A stretch of 50,055 bases of DNA from Lacrimispora algidixylanolytica (GTDB taxonomy: Bacteria; Bacillota; Clostridia; Lachnospirales; Lachnospiraceae). Location: contig NZ_MCIA01000019.1 of assembly GCF_003609635.1 (NCBI RefSeq), forward strand, positions 1 through 50,055, read 5' to 3'. Both the position numbers and the translations under genes were made by a program. Below the pieces are notes generated by a model. The model did not search any database and was not told where the DNA came from. It saw only the letters and a program-made list of their open reading frames with translations. Position 1 is the stretch's first letter. Each line of letters starts with the position of its first letter. Of the stretch, positions 32,940 to 41,952 are shown in pieces.

Positions 32940-34496
32940 ATGAGCATATTAAATGTTGAGCATCTCACCCACGGATTTGGAGACAGAGCTATTTTTCAGG
33001 ATGTTTCCTTTCGTCTGTTAAAGGGTGAGCATATTGGATTGATCGGAGCCAATGGGGAAGGAAAATCCTCATTTATGAATATCATCACCGGAAAGTTGCA
33101 ACCAGATGAAGGAAAAGTGGAATGGTCAAAGAGAGTCCGTGTCGGATACTTGGATCAGCACACCGTTCTTGAAAAGGGAATGACCATAAGGGAAGTATTA
33201 AAAGGAGCGTTTGCGTTCTTATTTCAGATGGAAGAGCAGATGAATATTATCTGTGACCGCATGGGAGAAGCAGACGAAGATGGCATGAATACCATGATGG
33301 AAGAACTGGGAACCATTCAGGACCTTCTCATGGCCCATGATTTTTACATCATAGATTCCAAGGTGGAAGAAGTAGCGAGAGCCCTTGGGTTAACGGATAT
33401 AGGACTTGATAAGGATGTAACAGAGCTGAGCGGAGGACAGAGAACTAAGGTGCTTCTTGGAAAGCTGTTATTAGAAAAGCCAGATATTCTATTGCTTGAT
33501 GAGCCGACCAACTACTTGGATACGGTGCATATCGATTGGCTGAAACGTTATTTACAGGAATATGAGAACGCATTTATCTTGATCTCTCATGATATACCTT
33601 TCTTAAATAGCGTAATTAATATCATCTACCACATGGAAAACCAGAGTCTTGACCGTTACGTCGGTGATTATGAGAAATTCCAGGATGTTTATGCGGTGAA
33701 ACGGTCTCAGCTTGAATCTGCCTATAAGCGTCAGCAGCAGGAAATTGCAGAGCTTGAGGATTTTGTGGCACGTAATAAAGCCAGAGTATCCACAAGAAAC
33801 ATGGCCATGTCCAGACAGAAAAAGTTGGATAAGATGGATGTGATAGAGCTTGCGAAGGATAGACCAAAGCCAGAATTTCATTTTATGGAAGCAAGAACTG
33901 CTGGAAAGATGATTTTTGAAACAAAAGACATGGTAATCGGATACGAGGAACCGTTGTCAAGGTCTCTTGATCTTTCTATGGAGCGTGGAGAAAAGGTAGT
34001 CCTAGTGGGCGCTAACGGAATTGGAAAGACCACTCTTTTAAAAAGTATTCTAGGTCAGGTTCGATCTCTTAGTGGATCGGTGGAGCTTGGAGATTATTTA
34101 TCCATAGGTTATTTTGAACAGGAAATGACTCCTGGTAATACTACCACCTGCATTGAAGAGATCTGGAAAGAGTTTCCGTCCTATACCCAGTATCAGGTGC
34201 GTTCTGCTTTGGCAAAATGCGGATTGACGACCAAACATATTGAGAGTCAGGTACGTGTTTTAAGTGGAGGTGAGCAGGCTAAGGTGCGCTTATGCAAGCT
34301 GTTAAACCGAGAATCCAATGTTCTTCTTTTGGACGAGCCTACCAACCATCTTGATGTGGATGCAAAAGATGAATTAAAAAGAGCGTTAAAAGCATATAAG
34401 GGAAGTATTCTTTTGATTTGTCATGAACCGGAGTTTTACGAAGGTCTTGCAACCAGAGTGATTGATTGTAAGGAATGGGCCCTTAGACTTTCTTAA
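32940..34496 (+). CDS. ABC-F family ribosome-associated ATPase
   Basis: ABC-F proteins are soluble twin-ATPase proteins that act on the ribosome, either as translation factors or as antibiotic-protection factors. Both cassettes are intact: Walker A GANGEGKSS and GANGIGKTT, signatures LSGGQRTKV and LSGGEQAKV, and Walker B LLLDEPTN twice. A charged linker with basic residues (KRQQQEIAELEDFVARNK) separates them. The ATG at 32940 follows AAAGGAG. At 518 residues it resembles the YbiT-like housekeeping branch more than the resistance branches; that call is tentative. Confidence 0.9.
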   Translation: MSILNVEHLTHGFGDRAIFQDVSFRLLKGEHIGLIGANGEGKSSFMNIITGKLQPDEGKVEWSKRVRVGYLDQHTVLEKGMTIREVLKGAFAFLFQMEEQMNIICDRMGEADEDGMNTMMEELGTIQDLLMAHDFYIIDSKVEEVARALGLTDIGLDKDVTELSGGQRTKVLLGKLLLEKPDILLLDEPTNYLDTVHIDWLKRYLQEYENAFILISHDIPFLNSVINIIYHMENQSLDRYVGDYEKFQDVYAVKRSQLESAYKRQQQEIAELEDFVARNKARVSTRNMAMSRQKKLDKMDVIELAKDRPKPEFHFMEARTAGKMIFETKDMVIGYEEPLSRSLDLSMERGEKVVLVGANGIGKTTLLKSILGQVRSLSGSVELGDYLSIGYFEQEMTPGNTTTCIEEIWKEFPSYTQYQVRSALAKCGLTTKHIESQVRVLSGGEQAKVRLCKLLNRESNVLLLDEPTNHLDVDAKDELKRALKAYKGSILLICHEPEFYEGLATRVIDCKEWALRLS

Positions 34497-35091
34497 TTTC
34501 ATTTAATGGAAAGGTCTCCTACTTTGAAGGATTTAAATTTCAGGATACAAGAAAGAGTCTGACTTGTCAGACTCTGGCGCTGACGCGCTGTCACTCTAGT
34601 GACATCTTCCTCTTAAGTGTCATGTGCATCCTGCAGGTCGTGCTTTTTATTTTATAGGGGAGTTGGTAGAACTTTCCTATAAAATAAAAAAGGACCTGGT
34701 TCGTAAGAAATCCAGGTCCTGCTTAAAATATCACGTTTTATCAAAAATGATCTTTAAATGCGATCAAAATGTTTGTTTAGGGGGGCCGGACGGTTTGCAC
34801 CGTCCGGTATGAGTATGAAAAAGCTTTGTGATTTCAAGTAAGTTACTTGAAACAAAAGGCCCGTCATCCTTTCAGATAACGTATAATCAGTATACAATGT
34901 AAATGTGTCGAAAATGTGTACGATAAATTAAAAAATAATAAAGAAAATAAAAATCAAAAACCCCTTTAAAAACCTGGGGGAATTGTATATAATAGGATAG
35001 AAAGTCTGTCTTAAATTGCGAATAAAAGATAATTTTGAAGATAAAGGTAACTTTGTGAACTGGAAGTAGGATTAGGAATCAGGAGGAAAAG
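34497..35091. repeat. Palindrome-dense noncoding island
   Basis: No convincing gene lies in this 595-base gap. Within 300 bases there are seven strong inverted repeats: 34554-34575 (10-bp arms), 34577-34588, 34590-34603 (GTCAC-TCTA-GTGAC), 34644-34690 (15-bp AT-rich arms), 34691-34720 (9-bp arms), 34786-34807 (9-bp GC-rich arms, TTGC loop) and 34832-34852 (10-bp arms around one base). The first may end the ABC-F transcript. On the minus strand the fifth runs into six T residues like a terminator. From 34860 to 35091 the DNA is AT-rich and probably holds the mreB promoter. Confidence 0.6.
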
Positions 35092-36099
35092 ATGTTTATG
35101 ATGTCCAATGATATTGGAATTGACTTAGGAACTGCCAGCATACTGGTATATATAAAAGGCAAAGGTGTGGTTTTAAAAGAGCCTTCAGTTGTTGCCATTG
35201 ACCGTGACACTAATAAAATAAAAGCCATTGGTGAAGAAGCCAGACTGATGATAGGAAGAACTCCTGGAAACATCGTTGCAGTCAGACCTCTGCGTCAGGG
35301 AGTTATCTCTGATTACACCGTTACAGAAAAGATGTTGAAATATTTTATTAATAAAGCTGTAGGTAAAAAGACTCTTAGAAAGCCTAGAATCAGCGTCTGC
35401 ATCCCAAGCGGTGCTACAGAAGTTGAGAAAAAAGCAGTAGAAGATGCAACCTATCAGGCAGGAGCAAGAGAAGTGACGATTATTGAAGAACCGGTAGCAG
35501 CAGCAATCGGGGCAGGAATCGACATTTCAAAGGCTTGCGGTAATATGATCGTCGACATCGGTGGCGGTACATCCGACATTGCAGTCATTTCTCTTGGCGG
35601 AACCGTAGTGAGCACCTCTATTAAGGTTGCCGGAGATGATTTTGATGAAGCACTTGTACGCTATATGCGTAAGAAACATAACCTTTTAATTGGTGAGAGA
35701 ACCGCGGAAGAGATTAAAATCAACATTGGAGCTGCTTACCGTAGACCAGAGGTGCTGACCATGGAAGTAAGAGGACGTAACCTGGTTACTGGCCTTCCAA
35801 AAACCATAGTTGTAACCTCCGATGAGACACTTGATGCATTAAAAGAGCCAGCAATGCAGATCGTGGATGCGGTTCATAGCGTATTAGAGCGCACACCACC
35901 AGAGCTTGCAGCAGATATATTTGACCGTGGAATTGTGCTTACAGGCGGTGGCTCTCTCTTAAGCGGCCTTGATGCCCTCATTGAAGAAAAAACTGGAATC
36001 ACCACCATGATTGCAGAAGACCCGCTGACAGCAGTGGCCATTGGAACTGGTAAGTTTATCGAATTCACCCACAGTGGAAATAATAAAAGAGAATTTTAA
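35092..36099 (+). CDS. mreB: MreB/Mbl family cell-shape actin homologue
   Basis: MreB-type proteins polymerise on the inner membrane and guide lateral wall synthesis. The ATPase motifs of the actin fold are intact: IGIDLGTAS (phosphate 1), IVDIGGGTSDIAV (phosphate 2) and IVLTGGGSLLSGL (adenosine). At 335 residues it is full length. AGGAGG precedes the ATG. mreC and mreD do not follow, so this may be the Mbl-like or stand-alone copy rather than the one in the mreBCD cluster. Confidence 0.9.
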   Translation: MFMMSNDIGIDLGTASILVYIKGKGVVLKEPSVVAIDRDTNKIKAIGEEARLMIGRTPGNIVAVRPLRQGVISDYTVTEKMLKYFINKAVGKKTLRKPRISVCIPSGATEVEKKAVEDATYQAGAREVTIIEEPVAAAIGAGIDISKACGNMIVDIGGGTSDIAVISLGGTVVSTSIKVAGDDFDEALVRYMRKKHNLLIGERTAEEIKINIGAAYRRPEVLTMEVRGRNLVTGLPKTIVVTSDETLDALKEPAMQIVDAVHSVLERTPPELAADIFDRGIVLTGGGSLLSGLDALIEEKTGITTMIAEDPLTAVAIGTGKFIEFTHSGNNKREF

Positions 36100-36124
36100 T
36101 CTGAGTATAAAAAGATATTTATTT

Positions 36125-36186
36125 GACTGCTTTTAAACACCCCCGCGGTATCTGCAGATTCCGCCAGGGCTTGTTTAAAAGCAGTC
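36125..36186. terminator. Nested inverted repeat between mreB and recD2
   Basis: Outer arms of 15 bp (36125-36139 against 36172-36186) match perfectly. Inside, GCGG/CCGC flank the palindrome ATCTGCAGAT, and CCC/GGG add a further pair. The RNA would be a long hairpin at the mreB 3' end. No T run follows, so it may act as a processing or stability element as well as a terminator. Confidence 0.55.
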
Positions 36187-36209
36187 TGTCTGTGTTTACG
36201 GGAGGAATT

Positions 36210-38435
36210 ATGTCAACAGTCTGCGGATTTGTAGAGAGAATTAAATACAGGAACGAAGACAACGGCTATACAGTCCTAAGTCTCGTAAATGAAGGCAAAG
36301 AATATACCCTTGTCGGTAATTTTCATTACATAAGCGAGGGAGAGATGGTGGAAGCGGTAGGAGCCATGACAGAGCACCCCGTCTACGGGGAGCAGATGAC
36401 CGTAGAAACCTATGAAATCAAGGCGCCGGAAGATACGGCTGCCATGGAACGTTATCTTGGCTCTGGGGCGATTAAAGGGGTTGGCGCTGCTTTGGCGGCA
36501 AGAATCGTGAAACGTTTTAAAGCAGATACGTTTCGCATTCTGGAAGAGGAACCGGAGCGGCTTTCCGAAGTAAAGGGAGTCAGTGAAAAGATGGCCATGA
36601 CCATCTCTCAACAGGTAGAGCAGAAAAAAGAGATGCGTCAGGCCATGATGTTTTTGCAGGAGTATGGAATTTCCATGAACCTGGCTGCCAAGATCTATCA
36701 GGAATATGGTCCCAGACTTTATGGAATCATCAAGGAAAATCCATACCAGATGGCAGATGATATCCAGGGCGTAGGCTTTAAGATGGCGGATGAAATTGCC
36801 AGAAAGGTAGGCATTTTTACGGATTCTGATTTTCGAATCAAATGCGGAGTGCTTTATTCCCTTTTGCAAGCTACGTCAAGTGGACATACTTATCTACCGG
36901 AAGATGAACTTCTTTCACAGTCCTCGGAGCTACTTAAGGTAGACCGGTCCCTAATTGAAAAGCATTTAATGGATATGCAGCTTGATAAACGTCTTGTCAT
37001 TAGGGAAACGGAAGGACGGCGTGTGGTTTATGCTTCTCAGTATTACTATATGGAGTTAAACGCCGCCAAAATGTTACATGACCTTAATATAAGGGGCCAG
37101 ATGCCAGAAGGTGACATACAATCCAAGCTTTTAAAGTTACAAAAGGAAGAAAAGATTGAACTTGATGATAAACAGGTGAAAGCGGTTGTGGAGGCGGTAA
37201 ACAGCGGCCTTTTAATCCTAACTGGAGGACCTGGAACCGGAAAGACAACCACCATTAACACGATCATCCGTTTCTTTGAAAGTGAAGAGATGGAGATCTT
37301 GCTGGCAGCACCGACGGGACGTGCCGCTAAGCGTATGACAGAGGCAACCGGCTATGAGGCAAGGACCATCCACAGGCTTTTGGAGCTGTCAGGACTTCCA
37401 GGAGATGAACGTTCCGTTGGGATGCATTTTGAACGAAATGAGGAAAATCCCCTAGACGCAGATGCGGTCATTATTGATGAAACCTCTATGGTAGACATCA
37501 ATCTGATGCAATCGTTATTAAAAGCAATCAATCCGGGAACCAGACTGATTTTGGTGGGAGATGTGAATCAGCTTCCAAGTGTTGGACCAGGTAACGTGCT
37601 TCGGGATATGATCGACTCCCAATGCTTTAATGTGGTAATGCTAACAAAGATTTTCCGGCAGGCGACTCAAAGCGACATTGTAGTCAATGCCCATAAAATC
37701 AATGGGGGGGAGAAGATTTCTCTTGGAAAGAAAAGCAATGACTTTCTCTTTATCAAAAGGGAAGATCCCAATGCCATCATAAGTGCCATCATTACCCTGG
37801 TGCAGGATAAGTTGCCTGGATATGTTCATGCGAATATCTTTGACATTCAGATCATGACCCCAATGAGAAAGGGAGCCATGGGCGTGGAACGGTTAAATAC
37901 CATACTGCAGGAATTCTTAAATCCTCCGTCAGAGGATAAACTCCAAAAGGAAGCCAATGGCATCATCTACCGAGTGGGTGATAAGGTCATGCAGATTAAA
38001 AATAACTACAATATTGAATGGGAAGTTCGCAACAAATACGGAATTCCCGTAGACAAAGGCACCGGAATCTACAATGGGGATACGGGTATCATACGGGAGA
38101 TCAACAATTTTGCAGAGCTGATTACCGTAGAATTTGACGAAAGTCGCTTGGTAGAATATAGCTACAAGCAACTGGAAGAATTGGAGCTTGCCTATGCCAT
38201 CACCATTCACAAGTCCCAAGGAAGTGAGTATCCGGCGGTGGTAATCCCTGTATTTTCAGGTCCACGAATGCTGATGACTCGAAATTTAATATATACCGCA
38301 GTTACCCGGGCGAAGGCCTGTGTGTGTCTTGTGGGCGTTCCTGAGATCTTTCAGGAAATGGTAAATAATGAAACAGAACAGCGCAGATATTCCGGATTAA
38401 AGGACCGTATCTGTGAAATCAATCACCTTTCATGA
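36210..38435 (+). CDS. recD2: RecD2-type ATP-dependent DNA helicase
   Basis: RecD2 is a 5'-3' SF1B helicase that acts without RecBC, in repair and replication. The N-terminal region has helix-hairpin-helix features (GAIKGVGAALAARIVKRF). Walker A LTGGPGTGKT gives Lys345, Walker B is in AVIIDETSMVD, and motif VI near the C terminus reads LIYTAVTRAK. The ATG at 36210 follows GGGAGGAATT; the frame extends 87 bases upstream through the hairpin without a site. At 741 residues it is full length. Confidence 0.93.
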   Translation: MSTVCGFVERIKYRNEDNGYTVLSLVNEGKEYTLVGNFHYISEGEMVEAVGAMTEHPVYGEQMTVETYEIKAPEDTAAMERYLGSGAIKGVGAALAARIVKRFKADTFRILEEEPERLSEVKGVSEKMAMTISQQVEQKKEMRQAMMFLQEYGISMNLAAKIYQEYGPRLYGIIKENPYQMADDIQGVGFKMADEIARKVGIFTDSDFRIKCGVLYSLLQATSSGHTYLPEDELLSQSSELLKVDRSLIEKHLMDMQLDKRLVIRETEGRRVVYASQYYYMELNAAKMLHDLNIRGQMPEGDIQSKLLKLQKEEKIELDDKQVKAVVEAVNSGLLILTGGPGTGKTTTINTIIRFFESEEMEILLAAPTGRAAKRMTEATGYEARTIHRLLELSGLPGDERSVGMHFERNEENPLDADAVIIDETSMVDINLMQSLLKAINPGTRLILVGDVNQLPSVGPGNVLRDMIDSQCFNVVMLTKIFRQATQSDIVVNAHKINGGEKISLGKKSNDFLFIKREDPNAIISAIITLVQDKLPGYVHANIFDIQIMTPMRKGAMGVERLNTILQEFLNPPSEDKLQKEANGIIYRVGDKVMQIKNNYNIEWEVRNKYGIPVDKGTGIYNGDTGIIREINNFAELITVEFDESRLVEYSYKQLEELELAYAITIHKSQGSEYPAVVIPVFSGPRMLMTRNLIYTAVTRAKACVCLVGVPEIFQEMVNNETEQRRYSGLKDRICEINHLS

Positions 38436-38443
38436 TAATCTTA

Positions 38444-38470
38444 AGGCAGGAAAGGGTCACTTTCCTGCCT
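38444..38470 (+). terminator. Hairpin between recD2 and comF
   Basis: AGGCAGGAAA pairs perfectly with TTTCCTGCCT around a seven-base loop, nine bases after the recD2 stop. GTCTCACTATCTTTTT follows, so termination may be partial. Confidence 0.5.
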
Positions 38471-38505
38471 GTCTCACTATCTTTTTACAAGGAGAATCTT
38501 CTGCC

Positions 38506-39216
38506 ATGAATCCTTCTTTTTTTGTTGACCTTTTATTTCCCAGACGATGTCCAGTCTGTGATGATATTGTGATGCCCAAAGGCAGGCTCATCTGCCCAGA
38601 ATGCTTGAAAAAATTATCCATTGTCAAAGGCCCTGTCTGCAAAAAGTGTGGCAAGGAGGTTATCAGTGGTAATATAGAATATTGTTTTGATTGTGTCAGA
38701 CATAAGCGCTCCTTTGATTATGGTCTGGCCCTTCTTAATTATGATGAAATAGCCAGGAAGTCCATGTCTAAGATTAAATATAAGAACAGACGGGAGTATC
38801 TGGATTTTTATGGGGAAGCTATGGCGTTTCGTTACGAAAAGCAGATACGTCGAATGAATGCAGATGTGCTGGTCCCAGTACCGGTTCACCCATTAAGGAA
38901 AAGAGAACGTGGATTTAATCAGGCTGAGGTTTTGGCAAATAAGTTGGGAGAATTTTTATCCATTCCCGTTTCCGCAAATATGCTTATAAGGAATAAAAAC
39001 ACTATGCCTCAAAAGGGACTAGATCCCACAGAGAGGCTTAAAAATTTAGAGGAAGCGTTTGCTCCAGGGCTGAGAGAGAATGAAGTGGAGGGAGTCATAC
39101 TTACAGATGATATTTATACCACTGGAAGTACTATAGAAGCCTGCGCCAGAGCTCTAAAAAAGACAGGAATAAAGAGGATATATTTCCTGACAATTTGTAT
39201 TGGACGAGGTCAATAG
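38506..39216 (+). CDS. comF: ComF family protein
   Basis: ComF-type proteins pair a zinc-binding N terminus with a phosphoribosyltransferase domain and take part in DNA uptake in competent bacteria. Cysteine pairs are visible as CPVCDD, CPECL, CKKCG and CFDC in the first 65 residues. The PRPP loop VILTDDIYTTGST is near the C terminus. The ATG at 38506 follows AAGGAG at long spacing. At 236 residues it is complete. It lies between recD2 and a GNAT gene. Whether this organism is competent cannot be told from the window. Confidence 0.9.
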   Translation: MNPSFFVDLLFPRRCPVCDDIVMPKGRLICPECLKKLSIVKGPVCKKCGKEVISGNIEYCFDCVRHKRSFDYGLALLNYDEIARKSMSKIKYKNRREYLDFYGEAMAFRYEKQIRRMNADVLVPVPVHPLRKRERGFNQAEVLANKLGEFLSIPVSANMLIRNKNTMPQKGLDPTERLKNLEEAFAPGLRENEVEGVILTDDIYTTGSTIEACARALKKTGIKRIYFLTICIGRGQ

Positions 39217-39261
39217 AATGTTGTATTATGATAAGATAAATTATATTCAGGAGGAATACGT

Positions 39262-39753
39262 ATGATGATTAGAACTGCCAAAGAAGAGGACATGCCAGAG
39301 TTACTAGATATTTACAATTACGAAGTAGAGCATGGATTTTCCACCTTTGATTTGACTCCTAAAACCATGGAGGAGAGAATGGTTTGGTTTCATGATCACA
39401 ATGTAGGAAATCATCCTTTGATTGTAGCTGAGGAAGATAACCGGGCCGTGGGCTATGCAAGTCTTTCTTCCTACCGACCAAAGGAAGCTTATAAAACCAC
39501 TGTGGAGCTTTCTATTTATGTAAGTAAAGAATACCGCCGCAAAGGAATTGCAGGAAAGTTAGCGGCCGCTATTATAGAAATTGCAAGAAACAATGACGAT
39601 GTGCATACCGTTATTTCCGTTATTACGGGAGGAAATGAGGCCAGCGTGCTTTTACATGAGAATCTGGGCTTTACTTACAGCGGAACCATGAAAGAAATGG
39701 GCATGAAGTTTGGAAAAATGCTTGATATTATAAATTACCAGCTTATGGTATAG
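39262..39753 (+). CDS. GNAT acetyltransferase (phosphinothricin N-acetyltransferase-like)
   Basis: This cytosolic acetyl-CoA-dependent acetyltransferase has the Pat/Bar/YwnH layout: IRTAKEEDMPELLDIYN at the N terminus, an acetyl-CoA loop VSKEYRRKGIAGKLAAAI, and VISVITGGNEASVLLHENLGF. At 163 residues it is of normal length. AGGAGG precedes an ATG-ATG start. Sixteen bases separate it from the MerR-methyltransferase gene, so they are likely one operon. Relatives acetylate amino-acid-like compounds such as methionine derivatives; the real substrate is unknown. Confidence 0.88.
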   Translation: MMIRTAKEEDMPELLDIYNYEVEHGFSTFDLTPKTMEERMVWFHDHNVGNHPLIVAEEDNRAVGYASLSSYRPKEAYKTTVELSIYVSKEYRRKGIAGKLAAAIIEIARNNDDVHTVISVITGGNEASVLLHENLGFTYSGTMKEMGMKFGKMLDIINYQLMV

Positions 39754-39769
39754 GAAGGAAGTAACTGAT

Positions 39770-40960
39770 ATGAGTCATAAGGATGGGTTTTATACCTCCG
39801 GCCAGTTCGCCAAAAAAGCAAATGTAACCATACGTACCATCCGCTATTATGACAAGCAGGGACTTTTGAAGCCAGCAGCAGTCAGTGAGGGCGGATACCG
39901 CCTCTATACGGATTCTGATTTTGCCAAGTTGCAGAAGATTCTTTCCTTAAAATATCTTGGCTTTTCTTTGGATGAGATTCGTTCCATAACCATTAATGAC
40001 GATGACAATGATTACGTTGACGAATCCCTGCGCCTTCAGCTAAATCTTGTGAGAAAACGAATCGAACACTTAAAGCTTGTGGAGCAGACTCTTACGGAGA
40101 CGTCCAGACTTGTGATGGATAACCAGGCAGTGGATTGGAACAAGATCCTACACCTCATACATATTACTAATATGGAAAAGACACTTGTGGAACAGTATAA
40201 AGATGCAGCTAATATTAATATAAGGATCGGACTCCACAAGAAATATGCAAAAAATCCCATTAGCTGGTTTCAGTGGCTCTATGGATTGATGGAACCCATT
40301 GACGGAAAAGAGATTTTAGAACTGGGCTGTGGCAATGGAGAGCTTTGGCTTACGAACCAGAGCCAGATACCAAAGGATACCAGGATCTGCCTTTCTGATG
40401 TATCAAAAGGAATGGTCCGTGATGTGGAAGACAATCTAAAGCATGTAACCGGAAACTTTTCTTTTGAAGTGTTTGACTGTAGACAGATACCAAAACCATC
40501 GGAAACTTATGATCTGGTGGTTGCCAATCATGTGCTGTTCTATTTATCAAGTCTTGACGCAGCGTTTCGCCAAGTACAGCGTGTGTTAAAGCAAGGTGGA
40601 ATGTTTTGCTGCAGTACGTATGGTTCTGGACATATGAAGGAAATAAGCCAGTTGGTAAAGGAGTTCGACTCCAGGATCACTCTTTCAGAAGTAAATCTTT
40701 ATGATGTGTTTGGACTTGAGAATGGAGAAGAGCGGCTATCACCCTATTTTAGTTCCATTAGAAAAATCGAGTTTGAGGATTATCTGGAAGTAAGAGATGC
40801 CGGTGCATTGATGGAATATATCCTATCCTGCCATGGCAACCAACAGGAGTTTTTGAGCGACCGCTACGGGGAGTTTCGGGATTTCTTAGAGGGTAAAATG
40901 AAAAAGAAAGGCTACATTCATATCACCAAGCAAGCCGGTGTTTTTCTTTGCATGAAATAA
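39770..40960 (+). CDS. MerR regulator fused to a SAM-dependent methyltransferase domain
   Basis: The first 75 residues are a MerR winged helix (GQFAKKANVTIRTIRYYDKQ, then GGYRLYTDSD), followed by the dimerisation helix to about 125. Residues 180-300 are a class I methyltransferase with the SAM loop ILELGCGNGEL (182-192) and an acidic post-strand LSDVSKGM. A C-terminal helical part ends at residue 396. In ordinary MerR regulators the C-terminal domain binds the inducer; here an enzyme-like domain takes that place, so the protein may sense SAM or methylate its inducer. It follows a GNAT gene. A MerR-type promoter lies immediately downstream, before rfbA. Confidence 0.88.
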   Translation: MSHKDGFYTSGQFAKKANVTIRTIRYYDKQGLLKPAAVSEGGYRLYTDSDFAKLQKILSLKYLGFSLDEIRSITINDDDNDYVDESLRLQLNLVRKRIEHLKLVEQTLTETSRLVMDNQAVDWNKILHLIHITNMEKTLVEQYKDAANINIRIGLHKKYAKNPISWFQWLYGLMEPIDGKEILELGCGNGELWLTNQSQIPKDTRICLSDVSKGMVRDVEDNLKHVTGNFSFEVFDCRQIPKPSETYDLVVANHVLFYLSSLDAAFRQVQRVLKQGGMFCCSTYGSGHMKEISQLVKEFDSRITLSEVNLYDVFGLENGEERLSPYFSSIRKIEFEDYLEVRDAGALMEYILSCHGNQQEFLSDRYGEFRDFLEGKMKKKGYIHITKQAGVFLCMK

Positions 40961-40976
40961 ATATAGTAGAAAATGC

Positions 40977-41007
40977 TTGACAGTGACCTTACGTCACCCT
41001 GTATGAT
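40977..41007 (+). promoter_or_regulatory. MerR-type promoter of the rfb genes
   Basis: TTGACA (40977-40982) and TATGAT (41002-41007) are separated by 19 bases, longer than the sigma-A optimum and typical of promoters untwisted by MerR proteins. The spacer contains the dyad GTGAC-CTTAC-GTCAC (40983-40997). It lies 16 bases after the MerR-methyltransferase stop and 33 bases before rfbA. Confidence 0.7.
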
Positions 41008-41040
41008 AGGATTATGAAATAATATGGAGGAATTGTAAAA

Positions 41041-41925
41041 ATGAAGGGAATTATTCTTGCCGGGGGTTCCGGCACCAGACTTTACCCGCTGACTATGGTA
41101 ACATCAAAGCAGCTTCTGCCTATTTATGACAAGCCTATGATTTATTATCCATTGTCCGTGCTCATGAACGCAGGGATCCGGGATATCTTAATCATCTCTA
41201 CCCCAGATGATACTCCAAGGTTTGAAGCTCTTTTAGGAGATGGTGCTCAGTTTGGCATCCGGTTATCCTATGCAGTGCAACCATCTCCAGATGGCCTTGC
41301 GCAGGCCTTTATCATCGGAGCGGAATTTATCGGAGATGATAGCGTAGCCATGATCCTGGGTGACAATATCTTCGCAGGCCATGGCCTTACCAAGCGTTTA
41401 TTAAATGCTTCCAACAAAAAAGACGGAGCTACGGTATTTGGTTATTATGTGGATGATCCGGAGCGTTTTGGCATTGTGGAATTTAATTCTGATGGCAAAG
41501 CTATTTCTATTGAAGAAAAACCAGAAAATCCAAAGAGCAACTACTGTGTAACCGGACTTTATTTCTATGATAATAAGGTTGTGGAATATGCTAAAAACTT
41601 AAAGCCTTCCCCAAGAGGTGAGCTTGAGATTACGGATTTAAACCGTATTTACTTAGAAGATGGGAATCTTGACGTGGAACTTCTTGGTCAGGGATTTACC
41701 TGGCTAGATACTGGCACTCACGAATCCTTAGTAGATGCCACTGATTTTGTCCGTACCATGGAGACACATCAGCATAGAAAGATTGCATGTCTGGAAGAAA
41801 TCGCATATTTAAACCATTGGATCACAAAAGATCAGCTTATGAAGAGCATTGAACCATTAAAGAAAAACCAGTACGGACAATACTTATTAGACGTTCTTGC
41901 CGGAAAATATATCGATAAACTATAA
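41041..41925 (+). CDS. rfbA: Glucose-1-phosphate thymidylyltransferase
   Basis: RfbA joins dTTP and glucose 1-phosphate to dTDP-glucose, the first step to dTDP-rhamnose. The nucleotide-binding motif [11 protein letters not shown] is at the N terminus, with [20 protein letters not shown] and EITDLNRIY following. At 294 residues it is full length. GGAGGAATTGTAAAA precedes the ATG. It leads a three-gene set with rfbB and rfbD. Confidence 0.96.
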   Translation: MKGIILAGGSGTRLYPLTMVTSKQLLPIYDKPMIYYPLSVLMNAGIRDILIISTPDDTPRFEALLGDGAQFGIRLSYAVQPSPDGLAQAFIIGAEFIGDDSVAMILGDNIFAGHGLTKRLLNASNKKDGATVFGYYVDDPERFGIVEFNSDGKAISIEEKPENPKSNYCVTGLYFYDNKVVEYAKNLKPSPRGELEITDLNRIYLEDGNLDVELLGQGFTWLDTGTHESLVDATDFVRTMETHQHRKIACLEEIAYLNHWITKDQLMKSIEPLKKNQYGQYLLDVLAGKYIDKL

Positions 41926-41952
41926 ATAAGTGAATGTAAGGAGGAACGATCC

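Noticed and set aside
34624-34812. Open frame of 62 codons in the palindrome island
   Set aside because: It starts at a GTG without a ribosome binding site and runs straight through three inverted repeats; base composition follows the hairpins, not codons.
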